Shown piece by piece: positions 1 to 7,352 of a DNA stretch of 32,041 nucleotides. The position numbers and the translations under genes were made by a program. This stretch comes from JBNKDD01 sp050288085 (GTDB lineage: Bacteria; Chloroflexota; Anaerolineae; Aggregatilineales; UBA3940), in contig JBNKDD010000032.1 in NCBI GenBank assembly GCA_050288085.1, positions 1 through 32,041 of the forward strand, read 5' to 3'. Within the stretch, counting starts at the first letter, position 1, and each line of letters opens with the position of its first letter. Under the pieces are notes generated by a model. That model searched no databases, was not told the DNA's origin, and saw nothing but the letters and a program-made list of their open reading frames with translations.

Positions 1-1
1 T

Positions 2-193
2 GTGGTGCTGGGGCATACCCACATCCCGATGCAAGCGCTGTCTGATGGAGTGTGGATATTCAATCCGGGGTCGGTGACCGCTGCCGGTAGTCGAAGCTGC
101 GCGGTGCTGACTCTGCCAGAATGCGTGTTTCAGGTGTTTGACGTTCAGACCGGACAGGAAATTGATATCCCAGAAATCCAGGTAAAAAGGTGA
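2..193 (+). CDS. C-terminal end of a YfcE/MJ0936-like metallophosphoesterase (partial)
   Basis: Only the last 63 codons are in the window; the reading frame is open to the left edge, so the true start lies outside. The visible part begins with V-L-G-H-T-H-I-P-M, the GHTH metal-ligand motif near the C-terminus of calcineurin-like phosphoesterases, followed by W-I-F-N-P-G-S-V, the usual NPGS motif of the YfcE/MJ0936 subfamily. These enzymes bind two divalent metals and hydrolyse phosphodiesters or phosphomonoesters in the cytoplasm; the natural substrate cannot be told from this fragment. The gene ends about 50 bases before the minus-strand structured RNAs, so the two transcripts converge. Confidence 0.85.
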   Translation: MVLGHTHIPMQALSDGVWIFNPGSVTAAGSRSCAVLTLPECVFQVFDVQTGQEIDIPEIQVKR

Positions 194-240
194 AGCCCGC
201 AAGAGTAGCCATCCCACGGGCCTCGGTTTACCACTCATTT

Positions 241-403
241 GCACTCGCCAACACATTTAAGCCTGATGTTCAAACTTTACACCGTGCGTGCTCTTCCATT
301 GAGCTACCGACCCATGAAATAAGTAGGCGGGTCGGGCGGGACTTGAACTCGCATCCGACGGTTATCGACACCGGCAGTCGATTTGGCGATGAGCGGCGAA
401 TGC
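241..403 (-). ncRNA. Y-RNA-like RNA with a permuted tRNA-Ile-like module (unit Y6)
   Basis: Read on the minus strand, the unit is closed by a 9-bp helix, GCATTCGCC (403-395) with GGCGAGTGC (249-241), including one G-U pair. Inside is a complete tRNA cloverleaf in permuted order: anticodon 3' strand, T arm with loop TTCAAGT, acceptor 3' strand CCGACCC, a 15-nt linker, acceptor 5' strand GGGTCGG (7 perfect pairs), then D arm GCTC-AATGGAA-GAGC. CGGTGT occurs at the end of the 5' half and again at the start of the 3' half. Put back in normal order, the anticodon arm has an ACGGT/ACCGT stem around GTCGATA, most like tRNA-Ile(GAU), with three extra bases before the stem. CAAAT/GTTTG forms a further helix. 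I do not see the TTACTTCG motif of the copies near Ro60. It lies 6 bases downstream of unit Y5 and probably shares its promoter. Confidence 0.68.
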
Positions 404-409
404 TGAAGC

Positions 410-562
410 TAGGAGCCGACAGCTTAAAACTGGGGTGGCATGAGACGCGTGCCTCTTCCAATTGGGCTACCCCGCCGCGTATGGCGGGTGCAGGATTCGA
501 ACCTGCACTATCGTGCGGCTCAGTGCCATCATCTTAAACTTGAAGCTTAGCTTGCACTCCTA
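410..562 (-). ncRNA. Y-RNA-like RNA with a permuted tRNA-Met-like module (unit Y5)
   Basis: On the minus strand the ends pair as TAGGAG (562-557) with CTCCTA (415-410), then AGCTT with AAGCT, then a 9-bp helix TGGCA(C)TGAG/CTCATGCCA with one bulged C. The core is a permuted tRNA: anticodon 3' strand, T arm with loop TTCGAAT, acceptor 3' strand CCCGCC, a short ATACGC linker, acceptor 5' strand GGCGGG, D arm with the AATTGG loop, then CGCGTCTCAT. The 5' half closely matches an elongator tRNA-Met and stops at its CAT anticodon, which is buried in the 9-bp helix. The predicted 5' end coincides with the start expected from the promoter at 568-597. The acceptor ends are joined, so the RNA could not be charged as it stands; it looks like a tRNA mimic of the YrlA type. 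Confidence 0.75.
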
Positions 563-567
563 CTCAC

Positions 568-597
568 AGTATATTCGACTGTTCTGGTTCCCGGCAA
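568..597 (-). promoter_or_regulatory. Sigma70-type promoter for the Y5/Y6 RNAs
   Basis: On the minus strand TTGCCG (597-592) is followed by 18 bases and TATACT (573-568). The expected start, 6-7 bases beyond the -10 box at about 561-562, is exactly where the closing stem of Y5 begins, which supports both calls. Confidence 0.6.
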
Positions 598-601
598 CTC
601 T

Positions 602-1333
602 CTAGCCAAACAGATAGTTGAAGATTCGCTCACCTACAGCCTGATCAGCCACTTCGACATTGTTGGCTTCTTCCCGTGCGAACTTGACCGCCTGCTGTAA
701 TTTCTCCACGCGGGCGACCAGCTCATTGACCCAGGTAGCAGGCAGTGCCCCGGAATATTTGATCGTGCGCCAGTATCCGACCACCACATCCTCATAATAG
801 ACTTCGACCTGGGCCGGGTGATGTTCGGTGGCTTCGGCTTTGACGTGGTTGCGCGGGATCTTCTTGGTCTTGACGGTCTGGATCGGTTCGGTGGCCCAGG
901 CATCAACCGACTCGTCAAACTCCCAGACTTCCGCTGCATCAAGGGTTGGCAGCTTGCGGACAAAAGTCAGGATATCTACCAGCTGTTTTTCGAGGAACAA
1001 CAGATAGGTAACCGGCACATCGGCCAGCAGAACTGTACCATCGATCACCACGTCAGCCCGTGCGACGCAGTTAGCCCAGTCTTTTGTGGCCGTTACGTCA
1101 AACAGGCGGGTGAGAATTTCGGCAGTGCGTTGGACAACCTCCGTCCCCTTGACCTGAACCCGCGTCGATTCAGGGGGGAACTGCTCACCTTCCTCATCGA
1201 TGGGGCGGTAGGTGCGGGAAATACCGGCTAACATGGCCGGTTTTTGCAGGAGGTGGTGGGCTTCGGTTAATTCTTGAAAGGTGCGGCTTTTGATACTTTT
1301 CTCAACGGCGATAACTTGATTAAGGCGTTTCAT
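602..1333 (-). CDS. Conserved hypothetical protein (243 aa)
   Basis: The start is the ATG at 1333, preceded by a strong Shine-Dalgarno sequence (GGAAGGAGA) eight or so bases upstream; an earlier in-frame start at 1360 has none. The product begins MKRLNQVIAVEKSIKSR, then a charged helical N-terminus, a central region with several beta-prone stretches (residues about 70-190) and a helical C-terminus. It has no signal peptide, membrane segment or catalytic motif that I recognise. It resembles conserved uncharacterised proteins annotated only as DUFs in Chloroflexota and Actinomycetota, but I cannot confirm a family by eye. It is transcribed divergently from recF; the 124-base gap holds a palindrome that could serve either gene. 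Function unknown. Confidence 0.8.
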   Translation of the reverse strand: MKRLNQVIAVEKSIKSRTFQELTEAHHLLQKPAMLAGISRTYRPIDEEGEQFPPESTRVQVKGTEVVQRTAEILTRLFDVTATKDWANCVARADVVIDGTVLLADVPVTYLLFLEKQLVDILTFVRKLPTLDAAEVWEFDESVDAWATEPIQTVKTKKIPRNHVKAEATEHHPAQVEVYYEDVVVGYWRTIKYSGALPATWVNELVARVEKLQQAVKFAREEANNVEVADQAVGERIFNYLFG

Positions 1334-1378
1334 GCTTTTCTCCTTCCCATTACCGATCAATGTCAGGGTATGATAGCA

Positions 1379-1400
1379 CAGATCGTCTAGTTACGATCTG
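1379..1400. promoter_or_regulatory. Palindrome in the divergent recF promoter region
   Basis: CAGATCGT (1379-1386) and ACGATCTG (1393-1400) form a perfect 8-bp inverted repeat around a 6-base centre. Its place between two divergent genes fits an operator for a dimeric regulator; the regulator is unknown. Confidence 0.35.
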
Positions 1401-1442
1401 AAATTTTAAGCATCGCCGGGTGATAGCCTCTGCGGGGCGGGA

Positions 1443-1448
1443 TATAAT
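1443..1448 (+). promoter_or_regulatory. Probable -10 box for recF
   Basis: A perfect TATAAT lies only 10 bases before the recF start codon, so the mRNA would have a very short leader or none. The -35 region (about TGATAG, 16 bases upstream) is weak. Confidence 0.45.
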
Positions 1449-1457
1449 GGTGGTGAG

Positions 1458-2678
1458 ATGCATATCCACCACTTATCCCTGACTAATTTTCGGAACTATG
1501 CCCGGTTGGAGCTGACCATCCCAACCGGGATGACTTTGCTTTATGGTGATAATGCTCAGGGCAAAACCAGCCTGCTCGAAGCGATCTACTATCTGGCAAC
1601 CTCGCGTTCGCTGCATACCACCACCGACCGCCAGTTGATCAACTGGATGGCGGAAGATGAACCGATGCCCTATGCCCGGTTGGTATGCGAAGCTCAGACC
1701 AAAGACGGCGTCAGGCGGATCGAGATGACGCTGATGAATGAGCGTAAAGGACTGTCCACGCGCTTCAAGAAAGAGGTGCGGGTCAATGGGCGGCCCCGCC
1801 GGGTGATGGATTTACTAGGACAGATCCGGGTGGTGATGTTCCTCCCTCAGGATTTAGCCCTGGTCGAGGGCTCTCCGAGCGAACGCCGTCGTTATCTGGA
1901 CATTACCCTGTGCCAGACCGATCCCGATTATTGCCGTGCCCTGAGTCAATATAATAAAGTGCTCACCCAGCGCAATGCCCTGCTCAAACAATTTCAGGAG
2001 CGCGGGGGGCGGGGTGATATGTCCCAGCTAGATTTCTGGGATGATAAGCTGGTGACAACCGGCGCGATCATCGTGGAGGGGCGGTTTCGATTGGTGCGTG
2101 AATTGGAACGCAGCGCCCAGGCGATTCACCGCGATTTGAGCGGCGAGAACGAACATCTACGTTTGCGCTACCAACCTGGTTTCGACGCTACCCCATCCCC
2201 CGAAGGACAGATGAGTTTTGCTGCCGCGGATTTGGGCCCGTCGGCTTTGCCGCAGCTTGAACCGGAAGAGATCGCCAAACGATTCAAGGAAGCTCTCGAC
2301 GACTGCCGCCGGGCAGATATCAAACGCGGGCAGACGACCATCGGCCCACAGCGGGACGAGATGAGGTTCCTGGTCAACCGGCGCGACCTGGGATTGTACG
2401 GTTCGCGGGGGCAGAATCGAACAGCGGTATTGGCGCTCAAATTGGGTGAATTGCAATGGATGCAAGAAAAAACTAATGAGTGGCCGATTCTGCTGCTCGA
2501 TGAGGTGGTGGCCGAACTGGACGTTCATCGGCGCGGTTATCTATTGGAGCGGATCAACGGGGCAGAACAAGTCCTGTTGACGACCACCGAACCTTACCTA
2601 CTGCCGGATAAATATGTTGGGCAGGCGACTAAATGGCAGGTCACCGGGGGAAATATCAGCATGGAGGTAGAGGAATAA
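1458..2678 (+). CDS. recF: DNA replication and repair protein RecF
   Basis: RecF is an SMC/Rad50-like ATPase that binds gapped DNA and, with RecO and RecR, loads RecA at stalled or damaged replication forks. The 406-aa product shows the N-terminal L-T-N-F-R-N-Y strand, a Walker A motif G-D-N-A-Q-G-K-T at residues 30-37, the signature region with the typical L-G-L-Y-G-S-R-G-Q-N-R sequence in the last third, and Walker B I-L-L-L-D-E-V followed by V-A-E-L-D. Length is slightly above the usual 360-380 aa because of an insertion around residues 245-275 (proline/serine rich). RecF often sits beside dnaN and gyrB; here it stands alone, with a terminator directly after it. A TATAAT box ten bases upstream suggests near-leaderless transcription. 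Confidence 0.95.
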   Translation: MHIHHLSLTNFRNYARLELTIPTGMTLLYGDNAQGKTSLLEAIYYLATSRSLHTTTDRQLINWMAEDEPMPYARLVCEAQTKDGVRRIEMTLMNERKGLSTRFKKEVRVNGRPRRVMDLLGQIRVVMFLPQDLALVEGSPSERRRYLDITLCQTDPDYCRALSQYNKVLTQRNALLKQFQERGGRGDMSQLDFWDDKLVTTGAIIVEGRFRLVRELERSAQAIHRDLSGENEHLRLRYQPGFDATPSPEGQMSFAAADLGPSALPQLEPEEIAKRFKEALDDCRRADIKRGQTTIGPQRDEMRFLVNRRDLGLYGSRGQNRTAVLALKLGELQWMQEKTNEWPILLLDEVVAELDVHRRGYLLERINGAEQVLLTTTEPYLLPDKYVGQATKWQVTGGNISMEVEE

Positions 2679-2724
2679 TCCAAAGTTTTTTGGTTTTTTT
2701 CAGAACTAAGCTTTATGATTATCC

Positions 2725-2743
2725 GGGCTGTAAAGCCCTTTTT
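2725..2743 (+). terminator. Rho-independent terminator after recF
   Basis: GGGCT (2725-2729) and AGCCC (2734-2738) form a short GC hairpin followed by five T. It separates recF from the lipoprotein gene. Confidence 0.65.
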
Positions 2744-2769
2744 AATTACAGAGTGGCTTTCGAGGATTT

Positions 2770-4707
2770 ATGAATCGGATACGACAATTAGCGCTGATTA
2801 GCCTCCTGATTTTTCTGGCCGGTTGCAGTCCGGCAAATGGGACTCCAGATGGCGATCTCAGTGGGCAGGATTTCACCGAGGCGGATCTATCCGGTCAGGA
2901 TTGGAGTGGCGCAGACCTGAGCGGCCTGACCTTCGCCCAGGCCAATATGGAACGGATAAATCTGTCAAATGCCGATCTGAGAGGCGCTGATTTGACCGGG
3001 GCGCTGTTGAATCTGGCGGATCTGCGCGGGGCCGATTTGACCAACGCCGACCTGGGACAGGCTTCAATCAACGATGCCGACCTGAGCGGTGCGATCCTGG
3101 TCGGGGCTAACCTTTATGCGGTCAATATGCATGATGCCAATCTGGAGGATGCTGATCTCAGCGGCAGTGATCTATCCTTTGCCGATCTGACCGGGGCGAT
3201 ACTAACCGGGGCAAACCTCGAAAATGCGAATCTGCAAGCGACCCGCTTAGTAGATGTCGATCTATCGGATGCACATGGGCTAACAGAAGAGACTCTGATG
3301 CCTGCCTTCCGAACCGAACTGTGGCGGAAAAACATCCGGGCGGTGGGGGAAGCGGTCGCGCCTGCCTGCCAGGGCGAAGCCATCCCGGAGGCTGCCACCG
3401 CCGATCAGGGTTATGTCCCGGCGGCGATGGTCTTGCTATCTGAATCGGGTGGAGAACATGATCTCAGCTTCGATCTCTATGACTATTGGTATCCGATCCG
3501 GGTGGAAACCACGACGATAGTTGCCTGCATGACCGATGAACAAGAAACGCTGGTAGAGGAATGCGGCAATACAGGAATTGGGCGTTATCAGTACAGCGCC
3601 TATATTCGGCTGGTTGCGGCACAGAGCGGGGAGACACTCGCTACCTACACCCTGGAAGGTGATCCGCCGCTGCCCTGTTGGGCCATCCAAGATGACACCA
3701 CCCGGATTGATGGTCAGCACATCGAGCCAGGTCTGGTTGTTGGATGGTTACACCCATTCGTCAGCTATGGGGTTGGCTTACGCAATCTTAACGGACATAC
3801 CAATAAAATATGGGATGTGGCCTGGTCACCGGATGGAACGCGCCTGGCTTCCGGCTCCTATGACGGGCAGGTGATCATCTGGGAGGCAGCCACGAGGCAG
3901 CCTTTGCATATCCTGGAGGGGCCGCGTTCCGGTTCAAGCCACCTGGCCTGGTCGCCGGATGGGGCGCTCCTGGCAGTCGGGGCCGGGTGGGGGATCACCA
4001 TCTGGGATACGGAGACAGGTGAGTTATCCGGCACATTAGCCGAAATCCTGTATAACGTGTCCGGCTTAGATTGGTCACCAGATGGGGAACTTCTCGCATT
4101 AGGCACACGGGGCGGCCAATTAGAAGTGTGGAATGTGCATACAGGCGATCAGGAAGCTGTGCTGCATGGGCATGAAAACACCGTAACGGATGTTCAATTC
4201 AGCCCGGATGGGCAGCGGGTAGCCTCAGCCGGATATGATGGCCGGGTGATGATTCAAAGCATTGAGGCAGGAAAAGACCTGATCGAAATTGTGCATGAGT
4301 ATCCACCCAATATAAACGGGGTCAGGTGGCCGGTGCTGGTAAATGGGTTAGACTGGTCACCGGAGGGAACCCAGATCATGGCCGGATCGTATGATCAGCT
4401 TGTGACGATCTGGGATGCGGACTCTGGAGAAGTGATTCGCAGTTACCAACATCCCCACAATGTGTTAGATATAGCCTTATCAGCCGATGGTAGATTCATT
4501 GCTGCAGCGCTGGACCAGGATGATGTTTATCTATGGGACATGGAAGATGATGGTGATGCCGAACCTGTGGCTTTTTACAACTCGTATCTTTACGGGCAAG
4601 CTGCCGGATCGACCTGCTTAGATTGGTCACCCGGAGGGGATGTACTTGCCTTTGGCTTAGATGATGGCACGATCATGCTGTGGGATACTTCTACTCTTCG
4701 ACAATAA
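2770..4707 (+). CDS. Lipoprotein with pentapeptide repeats and a WD40 domain
   Basis: The 645-aa product starts with a signal peptide ending in a lipobox L-A-G-C, so Cys19 is the likely lipidated residue and the protein is exported and membrane-anchored. Residues about 30-170 are A(D/N)LxG-type pentapeptide repeats, which fold as a right-handed quadrilateral beta-helix. Residues about 170-335 have no repeats but contain several cysteines, possibly disulfide-bonded outside the cell. From about residue 338 to the end there are seven or so WD40 units (D-V-A-W-S-P-D-G, L-D-W-S-P and W-D variants), probably a beta-propeller. Both repeat types are protein-binding scaffolds; no enzymatic motif is visible. 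The last 17 bases overlap the end of the convergent ccmB-like gene. Confidence 0.88.
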   Translation: MNRIRQLALISLLIFLAGCSPANGTPDGDLSGQDFTEADLSGQDWSGADLSGLTFAQANMERINLSNADLRGADLTGALLNLADLRGADLTNADLGQASINDADLSGAILVGANLYAVNMHDANLEDADLSGSDLSFADLTGAILTGANLENANLQATRLVDVDLSDAHGLTEETLMPAFRTELWRKNIRAVGEAVAPACQGEAIPEAATADQGYVPAAMVLLSESGGEHDLSFDLYDYWYPIRVETTTIVACMTDEQETLVEECGNTGIGRYQYSAYIRLVAAQSGETLATYTLEGDPPLPCWAIQDDTTRIDGQHIEPGLVVGWLHPFVSYGVGLRNLNGHTNKIWDVAWSPDGTRLASGSYDGQVIIWEAATRQPLHILEGPRSGSSHLAWSPDGALLAVGAGWGITIWDTETGELSGTLAEILYNVSGLDWSPDGELLALGTRGGQLEVWNVHTGDQEAVLHGHENTVTDVQFSPDGQRVASAGYDGRVMIQSIEAGKDLIEIVHEYPPNINGVRWPVLVNGLDWSPEGTQIMAGSYDQLVTIWDADSGEVIRSYQHPHNVLDIALSADGRFIAAALDQDDVYLWDMEDDGDAEPVAFYNSYLYGQAAGSTCLDWSPGGDVLAFGLDDGTIMLWDTSTLRQ

Positions 4708-5407
4708 AATCAAACAGCATATAAGCCAGCGTGAGGTAAATCACATTAACGGCGATCAGCAGGTTAAACCACCCGGCCAATTCGTTAAAAGGAACCAGTT
4801 CAAGCAGGCCGCGTGTCGCTCGCACCGCCGGGATCAGAACCGAGAGGGCAATCGGCAGCAGCAAGATCGGCAGCATGACTTCCCGTCCTCGCGTGTAGAC
4901 CGACATCGACGAGATCAGGGTTCCGACCCCCGCATAGCCGAATATCCCCAGGAACAGCACTACCGCCACCATCGGTTTGAAAAATGACACATCATATAAG
5001 ATCGTTAATATGGGCAGCAGTACGATGGCAATGATCATCATGAAGATAAAGTTACCGATCAGCTTGCCAAAGTACAGTGCACTGCGGTCGGTTGGTGTGA
5101 GCAATAGTCCATCCAGACAGCCCTGATCTTTTTCACGACCCAACGACCGGCCCAATCCTAAAGTCCCGGCGAAGACCAGCGTTACCCACAACACCCCCGC
5201 CGCGCTTGCCTCTCGCCCAGTTTTATCCAGTTCGAGGGCGAAGCTGAATAACATGATCGATAGCAGCGCAAATACCAGCATCGCGCTGATTGTCTCCTTG
5301 CTGCGTAGTTCGGTTCGGAGGTCTTTCCATACGATGGCAAAGGTGGCCCGAAATAGGTTGGCCCGCCCTGCTGGCTGCTGCATTTGAGTATTCTTATCCT
5401 GGCTCAT
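4691..5407 (-). CDS. ccmB: CcmB-like ABC transporter permease (heme exporter protein B family)
   Basis: A 238-aa integral membrane protein with about six hydrophobic segments and the CcmB-type N-terminus (A-I-V-W-K-D-L-R-T-E-L-R-S-K-E), a G-R-S-L-G-R-E-K-D loop and a G-L-L-L-T-P segment. In the Ccm cytochrome c maturation system, CcmB pairs with the CcmA ATPase and the heme-handling protein CcmC to release holo-CcmE from the membrane. Its ATG overlaps the stop of the upstream ccmA-like gene (ATGA), so the two are translationally coupled. ccmC, ccmE and ccmF are not in the window, and the two genes end against the convergent lipoprotein gene. A general ABC-2 permease is the alternative. Confidence 0.85.
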   Translation of the reverse strand: MSQDKNTQMQQPAGRANLFRATFAIVWKDLRTELRSKETISAMLVFALLSIMLFSFALELDKTGREASAAGVLWVTLVFAGTLGLGRSLGREKDQGCLDGLLLTPTDRSALYFGKLIGNFIFMMIIAIVLLPILTILYDVSFFKPMVAVVLFLGIFGYAGVGTLISSMSVYTRGREVMLPILLLPIALSVLIPAVRATRGLLELVPFNELAGWFNLLIAVNVIYLTLAYMLFDFIVEE

Positions 5408-6120
5408 CGGGTACCTGCCATGCCGGTTACATCTGAGTAGAGTTCTGCAAATGAGGTGGTATCCAGTCCCTCACGCGGGGCTTCGTATGCGATCCGGCCC
5501 TTCGAGAGAATCGCTACCCGATCCGCCCGGACAAGCCCGCGTGCAATGTTGTGGGTTGTCATCAACACCGTGCGCCCACGCGTTGCAACATCGTGCAGCA
5601 CGCCATCAAGTGTTGCAGCTGCATCCTGATCGAGGCCAGTATACGGCTCATCAAGCAGTAAAACCGGTGGATCGTGAAGGATGGCCCGCGCAATAGCTAG
5701 CCGCTGCTGCATCCCCCGGCTGAAAGTACGTACCAGGTCGAGCCGCCTCTTGTGTAAGCCAACCGCCCGGATCACATCGTCGATGCGCTGATCGCGGACT
5801 TTTCCATTCAGAGCATACATCTGTGCATAGAAGCGTAGATTTTCCTCAGCCGTCAGGTCACCGTAGAGCAACGGCCAATGTGATACCACACCGATCAGGC
5901 TGCGAGCTGTCTGAGCATGTCCCGGCAGTGGGTATCCGGCAATAGAAATCTGGCCGGTGGTTGGGCGACTCAGGGTGGACAGGATACGGAGGAAGGTCGT
6001 TTTACCGGCTCCATTCGGCCCGAATAAGGTCAGAAACTCACCCTGTCCAATTGTCAGCGTGATACCTTTCAACACGGGGCGCAGTCCAAAGACCTTGGTT
6101 ATATTTTTCGCTTCGATCAT
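5404..6120 (-). CDS. ccmA: CcmA-like ABC transporter ATP-binding protein
   Basis: A 238-aa ABC ATPase with Walker A G-P-N-G-A-G-K-T at residues 34-41, the signature F-S-R-G-M-Q-Q-R, Walker B V-L-L-L-D-E-P-Y and the switch histidine in M-T-T-H-N. The S-R-G-M rather than S-G-G signature and the T-G-L-D D-loop are typical of the CcmA/ABC-2 transporter branch. It would power the CcmB-like permease encoded immediately downstream with a 4-base overlap. The gene is read divergently from the unknown gene at 6358; the 237-base gap between them holds a copy of the two-hairpin element. Confidence 0.85.
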   Translation of the reverse strand: MIEAKNITKVFGLRPVLKGITLTIGQGEFLTLFGPNGAGKTTFLRILSTLSRPTTGQISIAGYPLPGHAQTARSLIGVVSHWPLLYGDLTAEENLRFYAQMYALNGKVRDQRIDDVIRAVGLHKRRLDLVRTFSRGMQQRLAIARAILHDPPVLLLDEPYTGLDQDAAATLDGVLHDVATRGRTVLMTTHNIARGLVRADRVAILSKGRIAYEAPREGLDTTSFAELYSDVTGMAGTR

Positions 6121-6274
6121 GTGACAGATTAAAACACAAGAGGAGGTAAGACTGCAAACAGGTTTGACACTGCCAGAATTTGATATAAAAGTGATAGGCA
6201 GAATTACTAACAGAACTTGCTCCTAATGCCAGGGCCATGCTATAGTCAGGTGATGGACGTGGCGGTAATTATGT

Positions 6275-6340
6275 GGAAATAGCTTCAGCTATTTCCAATG
6301 CAGTTGGGCCATTCGATTTGAGAATTATTTGTCGGCCCAT
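6275..6340 (+). repeat. Two-hairpin element, copy R1 (possible 5' UTR regulator)
   Basis: The first hairpin is GGAAATAGCT/AGCTATTTCC (6275-6284, 6287-6296). The second begins at GTTGGGCC (6303-6310) and closes with GGCCCA (6334-6339). The same pair of hairpins, with similar linker and loop sequence, precedes rnz (7268-7334), and a third copy in inverse orientation interrupts the Thr-type tRNA at 25608-25685. Here the second hairpin ends 17 bases before the start codon of the next gene. Confidence 0.65.
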
Positions 6341-6357
6341 CTTTGTGGGGAAAAACT

Positions 6358-7071
6358 ATGAGCAACTATGATTATGATCCTGGGGATACCCCGGCAATCG
6401 AATCACCATCTCGCAGCAGTCAACAGTTTGATCGAGATGGCCTGCCCCCCGGCACGGGACGGTTGAATCCGGCGGCCCTCAAGGTTCATGCCCGAATTTC
6501 GGCGCAGGATCGCCAGCGCCTCTTGCGCGATCTGAGTGGGACGGGTTCCCTGCGTCGCAGTATCAAAATCGATCAGGCCCCGGTCACAATAAAACAGTTC
6601 TTGCGGGGTGAAATTGATCTGGATACGGAATTGGCCCGCCGGTTTGCCAATGCACCTTTACTCACGTCAATTGCTCGTTCACCCCAGGATACACGACCGG
6701 CCAATCGTGCGACTGCCATGCTGACCAGTCAGGATGCCGGTACCATGTTGACCTTCGACATCTTTAGCGATCAAAATGTCACAGAGGCAACTTTCACGCT
6801 GAGTCATATGATGGCGCTGCGTTTCCATATGGGTGATCTAAGCAGCTACGATAAACGACGCTGGATGGAATTGATGCGCCGTGAGGCAGGTGTGGCTTTC
6901 CTATGGGCCAGCCGCCGATGGGAAGATGATTACTGTATCTTTGTGCTGCGCCCGCACTATGTGCGGATGTACGCCTTCTCCCCGGAACGCTTCGAGGCGT
7001 CGGTACGGCTGACCCACCCGGTTGCCCGGCAGTTGATCAACTGGTTGGACATGCGGTGGCAGGCTGGATGA
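6358..7071 (+). CDS. Hypothetical protein (237 aa)
   Basis: I do not recognise a family. The start is the ATG at 6358, with GGGG eight bases upstream; an upstream in-frame TTG has no such signal. The N-terminal 40 residues are polar, Ser/Pro/Asp-rich and probably disordered. Residues about 45-110 contain a helical R-R-S-I-K-I-D segment, and the C-terminal 120 residues look like a mixed alpha/beta domain (T-M-L-T-F-D-I-F-S-D followed by strands and Trp-rich helices). There is no signal peptide or membrane helix. It is preceded by element R1, and rnz follows after another copy (R2), so the two genes may share a regulatory feature. Confidence 0.75.
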   Translation: MSNYDYDPGDTPAIESPSRSSQQFDRDGLPPGTGRLNPAALKVHARISAQDRQRLLRDLSGTGSLRRSIKIDQAPVTIKQFLRGEIDLDTELARRFANAPLLTSIARSPQDTRPANRATAMLTSQDAGTMLTFDIFSDQNVTEATFTLSHMMALRFHMGDLSSYDKRRWMELMRREAGVAFLWASRRWEDDYCIFVLRPHYVRMYAFSPERFEASVRLTHPVARQLINWLDMRWQAG

Positions 7072-7267
7072 TGGCTGGGTATGATACCGCCATGCCGCCC
7101 TTCTACCCTTTTGTTTGAGATATATTGAACAGCCCCACTTTAGATAGCGGGGCAAAGAAAGGTCTGGCAAACTATACGTTTGGCAGCCTTAGCCCTGTTG
7201 CTTAACTTCTTTTCACCTGACTACCTTATACCACCTGATCAACTGCCAGGATCAGGCGGATTTAAGA

Positions 7268-7334
7268 GGAAATAGCTAAAGCTATTCCCTTTGTAGTTGG
7301 GCCATTTGATTTAAAATCTATTGTTTGGCCCGAC
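7268..7334 (+). repeat. Two-hairpin element, copy R2 (possible 5' UTR regulator)
   Basis: GGAAATAGCT (7268-7277) pairs with AGCTATTCC (7280-7288, one base missing compared with R1). GTTGGGCC (7296-7303) pairs with GGCCCGAC (7327-7334), with one G-U. The second hairpin ends 18 bases before the rnz GTG, nearly the same spacing as R1 to its gene. Confidence 0.65.
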
Positions 7335-7352
7335 TTGTATAGCGAGGAATTT

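Noticed and set aside
187..216. Terminator for the Y5/Y6 transcript
   Set aside because: GCCCG/CGGGC gives only a 5-bp stem with a large loop and no T tract on the minus strand.
190..537. 115-codon open frame on the plus strand
   Set aside because: It runs antisense through the two structured RNAs Y5 and Y6, whose tRNA arms explain the sequence; it has no Shine-Dalgarno or recognisable protein features.
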